Notes: generated by a model from the sequence alone, not told the origin. Counted from the first letter of the stretch, positions 25,449-34,646 are shown. The stretch is 64,000 nucleotides of DNA from Thermomicrobiales bacterium (GCA_020432165.1 JAGQGU010000007.1:1-64000), one strand, 5' to 3'. Numbers and translations are program-made.

Positions 25449-26111
25449 TCATTCCACAAGATCCGTTGAACGTGGTGGCATGAACGAGATGTGTTCAATC
25501 CACGGTGATGGATCGGTGCTCCAATCCAGAGCACGGATTTGCGCGAGCGATCGCCTACCGGTCACCACACGATTTGTCTCAAATGGCGAGATTCGGAGTT
25601 CACCCGCTGGTTCACCTTCGCCGAGCACCAAAGACTCGTCACCGAAATTCAGGCGTAATGCGGGCACATTGTGGGCAGCGAATCCTCTGCCCACAATTGG
25701 ACAGAAGAACTGGGCGGCGGCGATCAACGCGGGCGTATCCCGGTTATCGGTATTGCCCAAGGCACCGCGGACATCGAACTCATGGGTGACGATGTCCGGG
25801 AGGAGAAAGGCTCCGTATTTCTGTGCTTTCTCGCCAGCGGCAGCGATGAGTTCGTCCCAGGTTTGTTTGATTGTGGCAAGATCACTGGAAGCATGACGGG
25901 CAACCTGAGCAGCGGTCCACTGTGGCTGACCAAGCTCGGCAGTGTTGCCATCGCGCAAGTCCTCAAACTCACCGACAAAATGGCCGAGGATATCGCGCAA
26001 TGTCCAATCCGGACAGGCGGGGATAACGGTGAACTGATTCTCTGCGGTGATCAGCGATGTGACCGTATCTTTGAAGACGAAATAGTGAGCCGATGCATCG
26101 AAATCTGACAT
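25449..26111 (-). CDS. DinB-like maleylpyruvate isomerase family protein
   Basis: A 220-residue protein of the mycothiol-dependent maleylpyruvate isomerase/TIGR03083-type family. CPDWTLRDILGHFVGEFEDL contains the helix-2 histidine of the metal site; LPDIVTHEFDVRGALG supplies the second. The C-terminal part with FGDESLVLGEGEPAGELRIS resembles the SCP2-like/MDMPI C-terminal domain. Members use low-molecular thiols or act as anti-sigma-like or detoxifying proteins. No substrate is indicated by the neighbours. Confidence 0.75.
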   Translation of the reverse strand: MSDFDASAHYFVFKDTVTSLITAENQFTVIPACPDWTLRDILGHFVGEFEDLRDGNTAELGQPQWTAAQVARHASSDLATIKQTWDELIAAAGEKAQKYGAFLLPDIVTHEFDVRGALGNTDNRDTPALIAAAQFFCPIVGRGFAAHNVPALRLNFGDESLVLGEGEPAGELRISPFETNRVVTGRRSLAQIRALDWSTDPSPWIEHISFMPPRSTDLVE

Positions 26112-26186
26112 GCTCTTCCTCCTGATCTCAACGATGTTCTGACGTCAGTGTGAATCGCGCAAAGAAGGTCAGCATCTTGGATCTTG

Positions 26187-26630
26187 CTATCCGAGATTCG
26201 GTCCTTCCACCACGTCTTCGGCGGCATCGTCGATCACATCGGCATCAGCGGATGATTCCGAGGATTCTTCGGCCATCGCGGCCGCATCGTCCGCAGCGGC
26301 GAGATCATTTCCACTGGTGTTATTGATCGTTACGGCATTACCGTTATCAGAAGTGATGGTTTCAGTAGAATCTTCATTAGCATCGAGATTGTTGATGTTC
26401 ACATCACCTGCCATGTCATCCTCCTGCTTGCGAGCGCGGGCAGCCTTGCGTTCTGCAACCTCTTCCGGGGTCAGCGCTGCTTGCCTTTTCACGCCAATCT
26501 GGGCATCCTTACGATTTGCCCGTTTCCGCTTGTTCGCCTGATCGATCGTCCAGAGTGTGACGACCACGGCCACAATTAGCGGCACGACAATCACCACGAC
26601 AATCAAGAGAAACCATTCGAATGTTGTCAT
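26187..26630 (-). CDS. Small membrane-anchored acidic protein
   Basis: No family is recognised. From ATG 26630 the protein has 147 residues: one N-terminal membrane helix (FEWFLLIVVVIVVPLIVAVV), a basic cytosolic stretch (ANKRKRANRKD, then RKAARARKQ) and a long acidic, Asn/Asp/Ser/Ala-rich tail that looks disordered. A frame extension to 26681 adds a non-conserved-looking leader, so the later ATG is preferred. Confidence 0.6.
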   Translation of the reverse strand: MTTFEWFLLIVVVIVVPLIVAVVVTLWTIDQANKRKRANRKDAQIGVKRQAALTPEEVAERKAARARKQEDDMAGDVNINNLDANEDSTETITSDNGNAVTINNTSGNDLAAADDAAAMAEESSESSADADVIDDAAEDVVEGPNLG

Positions 26631-26734
26631 CGAGTGTAGAAACCTCTGGCTAAGCGAACGATAGTCTGGGCGAACCAGCATGGATCAATGATAGCGTCTC
26701 GGGTGGGCGAAGATGGGTCCCAGGAATGCACGAT

Positions 26735-26903
26735 CGTTATTCCATTTTTCGACCAGAAATTGGAATAACGAACCAAGATTCCTCTCGCTATTCTAGTTAA
26801 GTGAAATAACGAGGTCTCCGGACGAGCGCTATTTCATTTTTCGTCTGAAAAATGAAATAGCGAACCAAAACCGCACGCGCTATTCCACTGCAGTGGAATA
26901 GCG
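26735..26903. repeat. Array of four related hairpins
   Basis: Four inverted repeats share the arm CGYTATTYCA/TGRAATARCG: 26735-26770 (10-bp arms), 26785-26812 (degenerate), 26827-26862 (16-bp perfect arms, loop GTCT) and 26878-26903 (perfect 26-bp palindrome). Three of the four are followed by ACCAA, and they start 42-51 bp apart. The rest of the gap 26631-27043 holds no gene. Confidence 0.85.
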
Positions 26904-26979
26904 TGACCAAGCCCGGGGGATAAGGGCAGCAAGCTACCGCATTCGGCACCCCCGGCCTACGTATTGGGTTCAAGGATGT

Positions 26980-27018
26980 AAAAAAGCCCGCCTGGAACGA
27001 CATTGTTCCAGGCGGGCG
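26980..27018 (-). terminator. Rho-independent terminator of the dehydrogenase operon
   Basis: On the minus strand, 13-bp arms GCCCGCCTGGAAC/GTTCCAGGCGGGC with a 6-nt loop are followed by TTTTTT, 25 bp after the E2 stop. Confidence 0.92.
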
Positions 27019-27043
27019 GCAGAAATCAGGTTATAAGAAGATG

Positions 27044-28345
27044 TTACCCGACTGCGAGCAGGACCGGGTTCTCCAGGTACTGGCGGACTGTCTGCAGGAA
27101 GGATGCGACCTCAGCACCATCCAGCGCGCGGTGATCGGCGCTGAGGGTGATAGTCATCTTGTGGCCGATCTTGACCTTGCCATCACGCACCACCGGCACT
27201 TCGGCCACCGAGCCAACCGCCAGAATGGCGACCTGTGGCGGATTGATGACGGCAATGAACTCATCGACATTGAACATACCAAGATTGCTGATGGTGAAGG
27301 TACCGCCCTGATACTCCTCCAGCTTCAGACCGCCCTCGCGGGCGCGCTTGCCGAGATCCTTGGCCATCTTGCTGATGGTGCCCAGGCTCTTCTCGTTCGC
27401 GGACGGAATGAAGGGGGCGATCAAGCCACCGTCCATAGCAATGGCGATGTTGATATCGATCGATTCCTGCTGATAGAGCTCGCCATCCACATAGCTGCGG
27501 TTGACATTCGGATGCTCTTCCAGCGCCTTGGCGGCGGCCTTTACGATAAGATCGTTGACGCTCACCTTAATGCCAGCGCTCTCCAGCTGAGCATTCACAT
27601 CCTTACGGAAGTCGAGCGCAGCACTCATATCGATGCTGGCGCTGACATAGTAGTGCGGAATGAACGATTTGCTCTCGGTCATGCGGTCGCCAGTGACACG
27701 CTTGATCTTTGGCATGTCCACCCTGGTACCGGTGACGGCATAGGTCGGAGCAGCAATGCGCGTTACGGCCTCGGTCCCTGTGGTCGAAGGAGCAGCCGCA
27801 GATGCAGCAGCAGTCGGCAGGGCCTTCGAGCCGTCCAGATAGGGTTGAATATCCTTCTTGACGATACGACCATCCGGGCCAGAGCCACTTACGAGGCCAA
27901 GATCGAGTCCGGCATCCTCAGCGAGTCGTTTCACCAGCGGACTGGCGCGGAATTTCTCGTTACGCTCCACCGCTTCGGCGGCGGGTGTTTCACCGGCAAC
28001 CACAGCGGCGGCCTCATCGGCTTCTTCGATCGGTTCACCCGAGACCAACTCAGCCACGACCTCTGCAGAAGCAGCGGCGGAAGCAGGCTTCTCGCCCTTG
28101 CCGATCTCATCCTGTGGACCAATAGTGGCCACAGCCTCACCGATCGGAACAACAGCCCCTTCATCGGCGAAGATGTTAGTGAGGAAGCCGCTCTCCTGCG
28201 CCTCCATCTCCAGCGTGATCTTGTCGGTTTCAATCTCAGCCAGGGCGTCGCCTTCAGCAACTTCATCACCAACGGCCTTCAGCCATTTGATGAGAGTACC
28301 TTCCTCCATCGCGTCGCCCATTTTCGGCATGATAACTACAGCCAT
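27044..28345 (-). CDS. pdhC: Dihydrolipoamide acyltransferase (E2) of a 2-oxoacid dehydrogenase
   Basis: A 433-residue core subunit of the pyruvate (or branched-chain) dehydrogenase complex. One N-terminal lipoyl domain (1-80) with the lipoylated lysine in EIETDKITLEME; an Ala/Glu-rich linker; a peripheral subunit-binding domain (about 130-165, SPLVKRLAEDAGLDLGLV); a second linker; and the catalytic domain from about 205, ending with the active-site DHRALDG. It transfers acetyl groups to CoA. It follows E1beta by 4 bp. No E3 (lipoamide dehydrogenase) gene is in the window. Confidence 0.93.
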   Translation of the reverse strand: MAVVIMPKMGDAMEEGTLIKWLKAVGDEVAEGDALAEIETDKITLEMEAQESGFLTNIFADEGAVVPIGEAVATIGPQDEIGKGEKPASAAASAEVVAELVSGEPIEEADEAAAVVAGETPAAEAVERNEKFRASPLVKRLAEDAGLDLGLVSGSGPDGRIVKKDIQPYLDGSKALPTAAASAAAPSTTGTEAVTRIAAPTYAVTGTRVDMPKIKRVTGDRMTESKSFIPHYYVSASIDMSAALDFRKDVNAQLESAGIKVSVNDLIVKAAAKALEEHPNVNRSYVDGELYQQESIDINIAIAMDGGLIAPFIPSANEKSLGTISKMAKDLGKRAREGGLKLEEYQGGTFTISNLGMFNVDEFIAVINPPQVAILAVGSVAEVPVVRDGKVKIGHKMTITLSADHRALDGAEVASFLQTVRQYLENPVLLAVG

Positions 28346-28349
28346 GGCG

Positions 28350-29333
28350 CTACTTCTCCAGATACAGCACGCGACGTGCGGCGCTTACGACGTGATCGAT
28401 CGTCGGGAATCCGGCGATCTCCAGATTGCGGGCGTATGGTGCCGGCACTTCCGCACCGGAAACGCGCTCAACTGGCGCATCGAGATAATCGAAGGCTTCG
28501 TGCTGCAGCACGGCACAGACTTCGGACGCGACGCTGAAGTAGCGCCACTGTTCCTGCACCACCACTGCTCGATTGGTCTTCTTCACGGATTCGACAAAGG
28601 TCTCGGTATCAAGCGGGCGAATCGAGCGGAGATCGATAACCTCGGCGGAGATATCCTGCTCGGCAAGCTTGTCAGCCACTCTTAGCAGCAACGGTACCTG
28701 CCGACCGTAGGCAATGAGGGTAACATCGGTGCCCTCGCGCGCCACGCGCGCCTTGCCGAACGGCACAACCTCGTCGCCTTCCGGTACCTCACCCTTGGTG
28801 CCGTAGAGAGCGCCGGCTTCGAGGAAGATGACCGGATTAGGATTACGGATCGCCTCCAGCATCATGCCCTTCACATCGGCGGGCGTAGCCGGGCTGACAA
28901 CCTTGAGGCCGGGGAAGTGACCGTAAAAGCCTTCCAGGCTATGCGTATGCTGGGCGGAAAGCTGAACACCACCACCATTGGGGCCACGCACCACCAGCGG
29001 CACATTGACCTGACCGCCACTGAAATAGTGCAGCTTGGCGGCGGTTTGAATAATCTGATCGGCGGCCAGGAACGAGAAGTTCCAGGTCATCATTTCGACG
29101 ATCGGCTTGAGGCCAGACATCGCCATACCGATAGCGGCACCGGTGAAGCCGCCCTCGGCGATGGGTGTATCGATAACACGCTTGGGACCGAATTGATCGA
29201 TGAGGCCGTTCGTCACCAGGTGAGTACCACCGTAGAGACCGATATCCTCACCCAGCAGCACGATCGATTCGTCGCGCTCCATCTCTTCAGCCATCGCACT
29301 GCGCAATGCATCACGATAGGTCATGACGGGCAT
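28350..29333 (-). CDS. pdhB: 2-oxoacid dehydrogenase E1 component, beta subunit
   Basis: A 327-residue thiamine-diphosphate enzyme subunit. MTYRDALRSAMAEEMERDES and VVLLGEDIGLYGGTHLVT-type sequence at the N-terminus contain the conserved active-site glutamate; DTPIAEGGFTGAAIGMA and QTAAKLHYFSGGQVNVPLVV are typical of the pyrimidine-binding domain, and the C-terminal transketolase domain follows. It forms an alpha2-beta2 heterotetramer with the upstream gene's product. Confidence 0.94.
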   Translation of the reverse strand: MPVMTYRDALRSAMAEEMERDESIVLLGEDIGLYGGTHLVTNGLIDQFGPKRVIDTPIAEGGFTGAAIGMAMSGLKPIVEMMTWNFSFLAADQIIQTAAKLHYFSGGQVNVPLVVRGPNGGGVQLSAQHTHSLEGFYGHFPGLKVVSPATPADVKGMMLEAIRNPNPVIFLEAGALYGTKGEVPEGDEVVPFGKARVAREGTDVTLIAYGRQVPLLLRVADKLAEQDISAEVIDLRSIRPLDTETFVESVKKTNRAVVVQEQWRYFSVASEVCAVLQHEAFDYLDAPVERVSGAEVPAPYARNLEIAGFPTIDHVVSAARRVLYLEK

Positions 29334-29393
29334 GAGCTGAAATCCTTTCCTACAACACGGTGGCCTGTGGCCACACGCTGACTTGCCAGGTGA

Positions 29394-30683
29394 TTAACCG
29401 GCCGGCTCCACATAGGTGTCGTCGGCATAGACATCCGTCAACAACTCGGACAAATCGGGATCCGGGCTTTCCTCGGCGAACTTGACTGCCTCGTCGGCCT
29501 TGGCCTTGGCCTCGGCGCGAATGGCCTCGAGGCGATCCTCGGCGATACCCATTTCGATCAACTGACCGTGGAGCAACGGAATCGGATCCTTCTCACGCCA
29601 CTTGGCCACTTCTTCCTTGGAGCGATACTGCTCCAGGAAATCGGCGGCACCGTGCGGCACGATGCGATAGCCAAAGGCCTCAATCGCATAAGGCTTGCCG
29701 GTTTCGCGAACGCGCTCCTGCACCTGCTCGGCCACAGCGAGTGTGGCCTGCACATCCATGCCATCCACACGTTCCCATTCGATACCGTAGCTCTCGAACT
29801 TGCGTCCGAGCTCGGTCATGGCGGTGGCGCGCTCGACCGAGGTGCCCATACCGTACTGATTGTTCTCAAGAATGAAGAGGGTGGGGCACATACCGGACTT
29901 GCCCCAGAGGCCGGCAAGATTGGCGGCTTCGTGGAAGGCACCATTATGGATGGAACCATCACCCAGGTAGGACTGCACCACGCCGTCCTTCCCCTGATAG
30001 CGCAAGCCGTAGGCATAGCCCGGAGCGAGCGGAATGTGACCGCCCACGATACCGTAGCCACCCAGCATGCCACCTTCCGCATGGAAGAGGTGCATGGAAC
30101 CACCCTTACCCTTCACGATACCGGTGCCCTTGCCATAGAGCTCGGCCATAACATTGTTCGGGTGTGCTCCAAGCAGAAGCGCGTGAGCGTGAATGCGATA
30201 GGCAGCGATGGCAACATCGCCCTTCTCTGGCTTCATCGCGCCCAGGAATGCAGTACCGGTTGCCTCCTGGCCGCTATAAACGTGGAGGTAACCTCCGATT
30301 TTGCCCTGTCGAAATGCCTTGGTGGTGGCATCTTCAAACAGACGGATCTCCACCATTTTCTGGTAGTACCCGACGAGGGCTTCTGCGTCGTACGCCACGT
30401 GCGCTTGCCTTTCCGTTTGCGAATCGACGGGTGAGGGCGAATCCATTTCCGCCGCCTGCCGATCATCAGTGCTCGTATCGGGAACGCTCGCCCGGGAGAC
30501 CACAGCTTCCTCTATGGTTCCAAACGAGTGTGGTGCCGCCCCTGAAACAGAAGCTTCCCCGTGAGGCACCAGGCTCATATGGCTGATTGTACCGTATGGG
30601 ACGCTCTTAACTCTCGTAGCCCTTCGTGCCACTTTCACAAGAATAATGAATACAACTGGGAGTAACAGGTACTGAAGCAGCAT
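29394..30683 (-). CDS. pdhA: 2-oxoacid dehydrogenase E1 component, alpha subunit
   Basis: The thiamine-diphosphate-binding E1 subunit. The catalytic domain starts near residue 100 (YYQKMVEIRLFEDATTKAF) and includes GKGGSMHLF, then GDGSIHNGAFHEAANLAGLW and ENNQYGMGT, the ThDP/Mg motif. It decarboxylates pyruvate or a branched 2-oxoacid. The longest frame adds about 100 N-terminal residues beginning with a hydrophobic helix (MLLQYLLLPVVFIILVKVAR). ATG 30683 has the best ribosome site (GAAAGGG, 7 nt), whereas ATG 30578 and ATG 30446 would give a conventional soluble protein. The start is therefore uncertain. Confidence 0.9.
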   Translation of the reverse strand: MLLQYLLLPVVFIILVKVARRATRVKSVPYGTISHMSLVPHGEASVSGAAPHSFGTIEEAVVSRASVPDTSTDDRQAAEMDSPSPVDSQTERQAHVAYDAEALVGYYQKMVEIRLFEDATTKAFRQGKIGGYLHVYSGQEATGTAFLGAMKPEKGDVAIAAYRIHAHALLLGAHPNNVMAELYGKGTGIVKGKGGSMHLFHAEGGMLGGYGIVGGHIPLAPGYAYGLRYQGKDGVVQSYLGDGSIHNGAFHEAANLAGLWGKSGMCPTLFILENNQYGMGTSVERATAMTELGRKFESYGIEWERVDGMDVQATLAVAEQVQERVRETGKPYAIEAFGYRIVPHGAADFLEQYRSKEEVAKWREKDPIPLLHGQLIEMGIAEDRLEAIRAEAKAKADEAVKFAEESPDPDLSELLTDVYADDTYVEPAG

Positions 30684-30971
30684 GGAAAGACCCTTTCTTT
30701 ACTTATGTAGCCAATGTGACGTATGAGGCAAGAAAACGTGCCATGTTGCAAACGCGAAACAGATTGATGACTGTCATGATTATGCCGGAATTCCCCGACG
30801 ATTGCCGGGGTAATCACGAAATTTCTCCCACGACCTTCCAAAAAGAAGATACTGACATTGAATCTGGATGCATCGTATCAGTAATCGCCTGGTTGACCAG
30901 GTCACTCGTCATAACGCACCATTAGAGGGACGTGACAGCATCACGTGTATGACTATCGAGGAGGTGTCACC

Positions 30972-31403
30972 ATGGCATCATCACCATCTGCATATTGGTC
31001 GCAAAGCAATAGCCGTTCCTGGGTTCTGCGCATTATCTGGTTTGTGCTGGTTGGCTGGTGGCTATCCGGCATCTTCATGGTGATCGGCTTGGTGGGGTTG
31101 GCCAGCATCGTCTTTGCGCCTATCGGATTCTGGTTCATCAATCGGGTGCCGTGGGCGCAAACATTACGGCAACGCAGCACGCAATTCAGCTACGTGGAGT
31201 ACAACGGCAGCTTCGTTGTCCAAGAGCACAAGGCGCAGCAGTATCCGTGGATCATCCGATTGATCTATCTGCCATTTGGGCTTGTGTTGGGTGTCATTTG
31301 GTTGAGCATCGCGTGGTCTATTAGCCTGCCGATCATCGGATTACCGATTTCGGTGTGGATGGTTGATCGCGCCCCTACGATCATCACGCTGGAGCGGTTC
31401 TAG
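30972..31403 (+). CDS. YccF-like small membrane protein
   Basis: A 143-residue integral membrane protein resembling the YccF (DUF307) family: SWVLRIIWFVLVGWWLS opens the first helix pair, followed by APIGFWFINRVPWAQTL and a second related half (LIYLPFGLVLGVIWLSIAW, GLPISVWMVDRAPTIITL). The two halves look like an internal duplication. GAGGAGGTG sits 5 nt before the ATG at 30972. The function of the family is unknown. Confidence 0.8.
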   Translation: MASSPSAYWSQSNSRSWVLRIIWFVLVGWWLSGIFMVIGLVGLASIVFAPIGFWFINRVPWAQTLRQRSTQFSYVEYNGSFVVQEHKAQQYPWIIRLIYLPFGLVLGVIWLSIAWSISLPIIGLPISVWMVDRAPTIITLERF

Positions 31404-31413
31404 CATATCGACG

Positions 31414-31439
31414 CCGAGCACTTCGGCTCGGCGCTACGT
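31414..31439 (+). repeat. Family-1 palindrome, copy L
   Basis: Arms GCCGAGC/GCTCGGC around ACTTCG, tail GCTACG. The tail supplies the stop codon of the minus-strand gene that ends at 31434. Confidence 0.8.
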
Positions 31440-31976
31440 TGGTTCCACGGCGACATAGATGGCGCAGAGGCTGTCGCTGACATCCGGACCGAAATCGTAG
31501 AGTTCCACATCGCCGGTGTAGGTGCGTCGCCAGGGTAACGAGCCATCGGCGAAGAGGTTGATCAACCAGCTCCAGGCAGCCGGGATGGTGGCGTGAAACG
31601 GCCCCGGCACCATCAGGCGGAGGAACTGTCCCGGTGGAATCTCCACAATACCGATATCCTCAGGCATCTCTACCGGGCTCTCAATCCGTACACCCATGGT
31701 GTAGCGATAGAGCGGATCGGAAGAATCCAGATTGATGAAGTTCGTATAGGCACTGGCCATCTGCCCGGCCGGATGCGCATTCATGGCAGTGAGATCGAGC
31801 GGCCGATCCATCATCTGATGAATCACCTTTGCGATGGGGCTGGTACCCGGCTCGGCGTTGTATTCGATGCTGTTGCTCGTATCCGCCTGATATCCCGCCA
31901 CGAAGATGGAGACCGGAATATCGACGGGCGTGAGATCGTCTATATGGAAGATGGGTGCATTTCCGTTGGGTTGCAT
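31434..31976 (-). CDS. GyrI-like effector-binding protein
   Basis: A 180-residue protein with the fold pattern of AraC effector-binding/GyrI-like domains. An N-terminal half carries TPVDIPVSIFVAGYQADTS, and the second half (IVEIPPGQFLRLMVPGPFHA, then WSWLINLFADGSLPWRRT and VELYDFGPD) matches the small-ligand-binding module, as in SbmC. No DNA-binding domain is fused. The ATG at 31976 is chosen for its GGAGGAG. It may bind or hydrolyse a small hydrophobic compound. Confidence 0.7.
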   Translation of the reverse strand: MQPNGNAPIFHIDDLTPVDIPVSIFVAGYQADTSNSIEYNAEPGTSPIAKVIHQMMDRPLDLTAMNAHPAGQMASAYTNFINLDSSDPLYRYTMGVRIESPVEMPEDIGIVEIPPGQFLRLMVPGPFHATIPAAWSWLINLFADGSLPWRRTYTGDVELYDFGPDVSDSLCAIYVAVEPT

Positions 31977-32042
31977 GGTCTCCTCCGGAGAATTGCAACC
32001 GGCCCGACGGATATCCATCGGGCCGGCGGACATTGATATCGA

Positions 32043-32474
32043 TTACTCGGCGGTCTCTGTCGATTCAGCAGCAGCGGCCAATGCCGCGAGTTGCTCACTG
32101 AGCCGAAGTCCGCTCACACTGAGCGCATAACCAGCGGTCGGGCGCGCGGGTTTGCGTACCCATGGATGCGCCTTGCGAATCTCTTCGTAGCTCGGCAGTG
32201 CCTGGATGAAGCGATCGGGGTCAAGCACATCCTTGCCGGTAGCATCCCACACGTGCAGGATCTCTTCCGATGTCTTGTACTGCGTTGCGGGACGTGATGC
32301 ACCCTCTGCCGGAATCTGTACCGGCAACTCACCCTTGCCCGGAATCAATGAGACATCCGGCAACTGACCTGGCTGCTGCGGGCTCTGGATTGCGCCCGGT
32401 GCCATCGGTGCGAAGCGACGACCTTCTGTGATGTGTTCGCCTGTTTGTGCGTATTTGCGGAATACGAAACCCAT
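32043..32474 (-). CDS. Hypothetical protein
   Basis: A 143-residue protein with no recognised family. Short polar and proline-rich stretches (MAPGAIQSPQQPGQLPDVSL) separate EEILHVWDATGKDVLDPDRF and a C-terminal Ala/Glu-rich helix. No membrane helix. It lies upstream of the GyrI-like gene on the same strand (66-bp gap containing a GC-rich hairpin), so they may be co-transcribed. Confidence 0.6.
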   Translation of the reverse strand: MGFVFRKYAQTGEHITEGRRFAPMAPGAIQSPQQPGQLPDVSLIPGKGELPVQIPAEGASRPATQYKTSEEILHVWDATGKDVLDPDRFIQALPSYEEIRKAHPWVRKPARPTAGYALSVSGLRLSEQLAALAAAAESTETAE

Positions 32475-32722
32475 TGTGCCGATCTCTCCCTGACCACGCG
32501 GCTTTCCGTACGGACATTGTAGCATCGCGCGGTGAAGCACCGCAGCATGACGGTGGTTTTCAAATAGCCACGATTGCCGCAGGATGATCTTTTGCGGACG
32601 AAGGATGTCCGGCGGACCGGTTAATGTGTCAACTATGTCTCCGGTACGGCGATAGTGACCTGAGGCCAGGGTTCAGAATTCGGGCACCGTACATAAAAAA
32701 ATGCGATGCGACAGAGGATATC

Positions 32723-33979
32723 TTGGAAACAACCGCTGCGGACGAGCAAAAGACAACGATAATCGCTCCCGAAAACCCATCCGGTTTCGCGGCGATGCGC
32801 GATTCCTTTTTCTCCAAATACATTGCAGCGGTGGCGCTTTCTACCACCGGAATGATGGTGCGCATCACCGCGATGGGTTACCTCGTCTACGACCTCACTG
32901 GCGATCCGTTCAAGTTAGGTCTCATGAGTTTCGCGCAGGTAGCACCGGAGATCGTCTTCGGTCCGATTGCCGCCGCATTGCTGGATCGGCTGGACCGACG
33001 CAAGCTGCTGATTGGAATCCAGCTCACCTACGTGCTCGGAATGCTGGGCATCATGGCGTTGATGGCATCGGATCGCATCCAGTTCTGGCATCTGCTCTGC
33101 ATCGGGCTGGTAATGGGCACAGCGGCTGCTTTCGATTGGCCGACGCGAATGGCACTGGTGCCCACATTGGTAGACCGACCGTTGCTCTCCAGTGCGGTCG
33201 CGATCAATGCCGCATCGTTCAACGGTGCCCGCGTCATCGGACCTTCCCTCGGCGGCTGGCTGATCGGCATCATTGGTGTCATGTGGTGCTTCGGTGTCTA
33301 CGCCGGCACCATCCTGCCCTATGTAGCGATCCTCCTGGTGATGCCGCGTAATCGGCGACCATCGGCCCGTCACTCCGGGGCATCGCCGTGGAGCGATCTG
33401 CGGGAAGGGTATCGCTATATATGGGAGCACAAGCCCATCCGCGCGATGCTCACGGTGGATATCGTGCCGATCATGTTGGGTATGAGCTACGTCACCATGG
33501 CCCCGGCCTTCGCTCGCGAGGTTTTGCACATGGGAAGCGATGGTCTGGGATTTTTGCTCAGCGGTAATGGTATCGGTTCGCTCCTGGGCACCTTGCTGGT
33601 GGCGAGGATGAGCGGTATGCGCCGTCGTGGTCTGGTCGTCGCCATTGGTGTTGGCTGCTTTGGCGTAGCACTGATCGCGTTCGGACTGACATCCGCATTC
33701 TGGGCATCATTTGGACTGATCATCGTGGTCGGCTTGATCTACGGCACCTATAGCACCATGAACGACACCCTGATCCAATCAACCGTGGATGACGAGTATC
33801 GCGGTCGCGTTTCGGCAACCTATTCGATGCTGTGGGGCCTCTCACCAGTTGGCGGACTCATTGCTGGCGCGATGGCACGGGTAGTTGGTGTGCAATGGGC
33901 GATCGCGATCTGCGGCGTGCTCGTGCTCTGCTACACACCCTACCTCTGGTTCAGGACACCGTTGCGCAAGGTGGAGTAG
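32723..33979 (+). CDS. MFS transporter (MFS_3, EntS-like)
   Basis: A 12-helix major facilitator of about 418 residues. The N-terminus (FFSKYIAAVALSTTGMMVRI), the A-like loop LLDRLDRRKLLIG and the stretch DWPTRMALVPTLVDRPLLSS are typical of the MFS_3 group, which includes enterobactin and macrolide exporters. I prefer the TTG at 32723 because AGAGGA lies 6 nt upstream. The frame from ATG 32624 adds 33 residues with no ribosome site and no matching sequence. Substrate unknown; efflux is likely. Confidence 0.85.
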   Translation: METTAADEQKTTIIAPENPSGFAAMRDSFFSKYIAAVALSTTGMMVRITAMGYLVYDLTGDPFKLGLMSFAQVAPEIVFGPIAAALLDRLDRRKLLIGIQLTYVLGMLGIMALMASDRIQFWHLLCIGLVMGTAAAFDWPTRMALVPTLVDRPLLSSAVAINAASFNGARVIGPSLGGWLIGIIGVMWCFGVYAGTILPYVAILLVMPRNRRPSARHSGASPWSDLREGYRYIWEHKPIRAMLTVDIVPIMLGMSYVTMAPAFAREVLHMGSDGLGFLLSGNGIGSLLGTLLVARMSGMRRRGLVVAIGVGCFGVALIAFGLTSAFWASFGLIIVVGLIYGTYSTMNDTLIQSTVDDEYRGRVSATYSMLWGLSPVGGLIAGAMARVVGVQWAIAICGVLVLCYTPYLWFRTPLRKVE

Positions 33980-34048
33980 CGAGATGCACCTGCAGACGAA
34001 TCAACTCGCAACCGTCCCCATGAAAGACAATCGTTCTCTTATTTCCTA

Positions 34049-34077
34049 TTGACAACAGAATATCGTTCACATATCAT
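34049..34077 (+). promoter_or_regulatory. Sigma-A-type promoter of the Lrp gene
   Basis: TTGACA at 34049-34054, exact 17-bp spacer, TATCAT at 34072-34077, about 60 bp upstream of the Lrp start. Confidence 0.75.
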
Positions 34078-34139
34078 CCATGTACACAGCATGATCATCT
34101 GTTCGATACCAGAATCTGTATCAGGAGGTTTGCCGCTCA

Positions 34140-34604
34140 ATGACACTGGATGCAACGGATACCGTGATTCTCTCCATGCTTCAGGAGAATGCGCGGACCA
34201 GCAATGCCGAGATTGCGCGCGCCCTCGGTATTGCTCCCAGCGCGGTACTGGAAAGAATACGGAAGCTCGAACAGCGAGGAGTGATTCGGGGATACCACGC
34301 CGATATCGATCCAACTGCACTTGGGTACGGGCTCACGGCATTTGTGAACATGCGTACCGGTTTCGGTCAGGATCATCCGCGAGCTGTGGAGGCTCTATCC
34401 CGAATCCCCGAGATTCTGGAGATTCATGAAACAGCGGGGGAGGACTGCCTGATTGTGAAAGTCCGCTGTCAGGATATCCAGGCCTACCACGCGCTGCTCA
34501 ATGAGAAGATTCGATTCATTGAAGGTGTGCACAGCACACGCACAACGATCGTAATCGGCACCGCGAAAGAAACGCGTGAGCTTCCGTTGGACACGACCAC
34601 CTAG
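34140..34604 (+). CDS. Lrp/AsnC-family transcriptional regulator
   Basis: A 154-residue regulator. N-terminal helix-turn-helix (about 5-60: DTVILSMLQENARTSNAEIA, then RALGIAPSAVLERIRKLEQR) and a C-terminal RAM/AsnC ligand domain (about 75-145: VNMRTGFGQDHPRAVEALS, ETAGEDCLIVKV). Such proteins form dimers to octamers and respond to amino acids or related metabolites. AGGAGG precedes the ATG by 10 nt. The next genes (a small membrane protein and an MFS carrier) are likely targets. Confidence 0.92.
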   Translation: MTLDATDTVILSMLQENARTSNAEIARALGIAPSAVLERIRKLEQRGVIRGYHADIDPTALGYGLTAFVNMRTGFGQDHPRAVEALSRIPEILEIHETAGEDCLIVKVRCQDIQAYHALLNEKIRFIEGVHSTRTTIVIGTAKETRELPLDTTT

Positions 34605-34646
34605 CATCCGGGGTACATATGGCAGATCCTCTGCGGAGACCATGCC

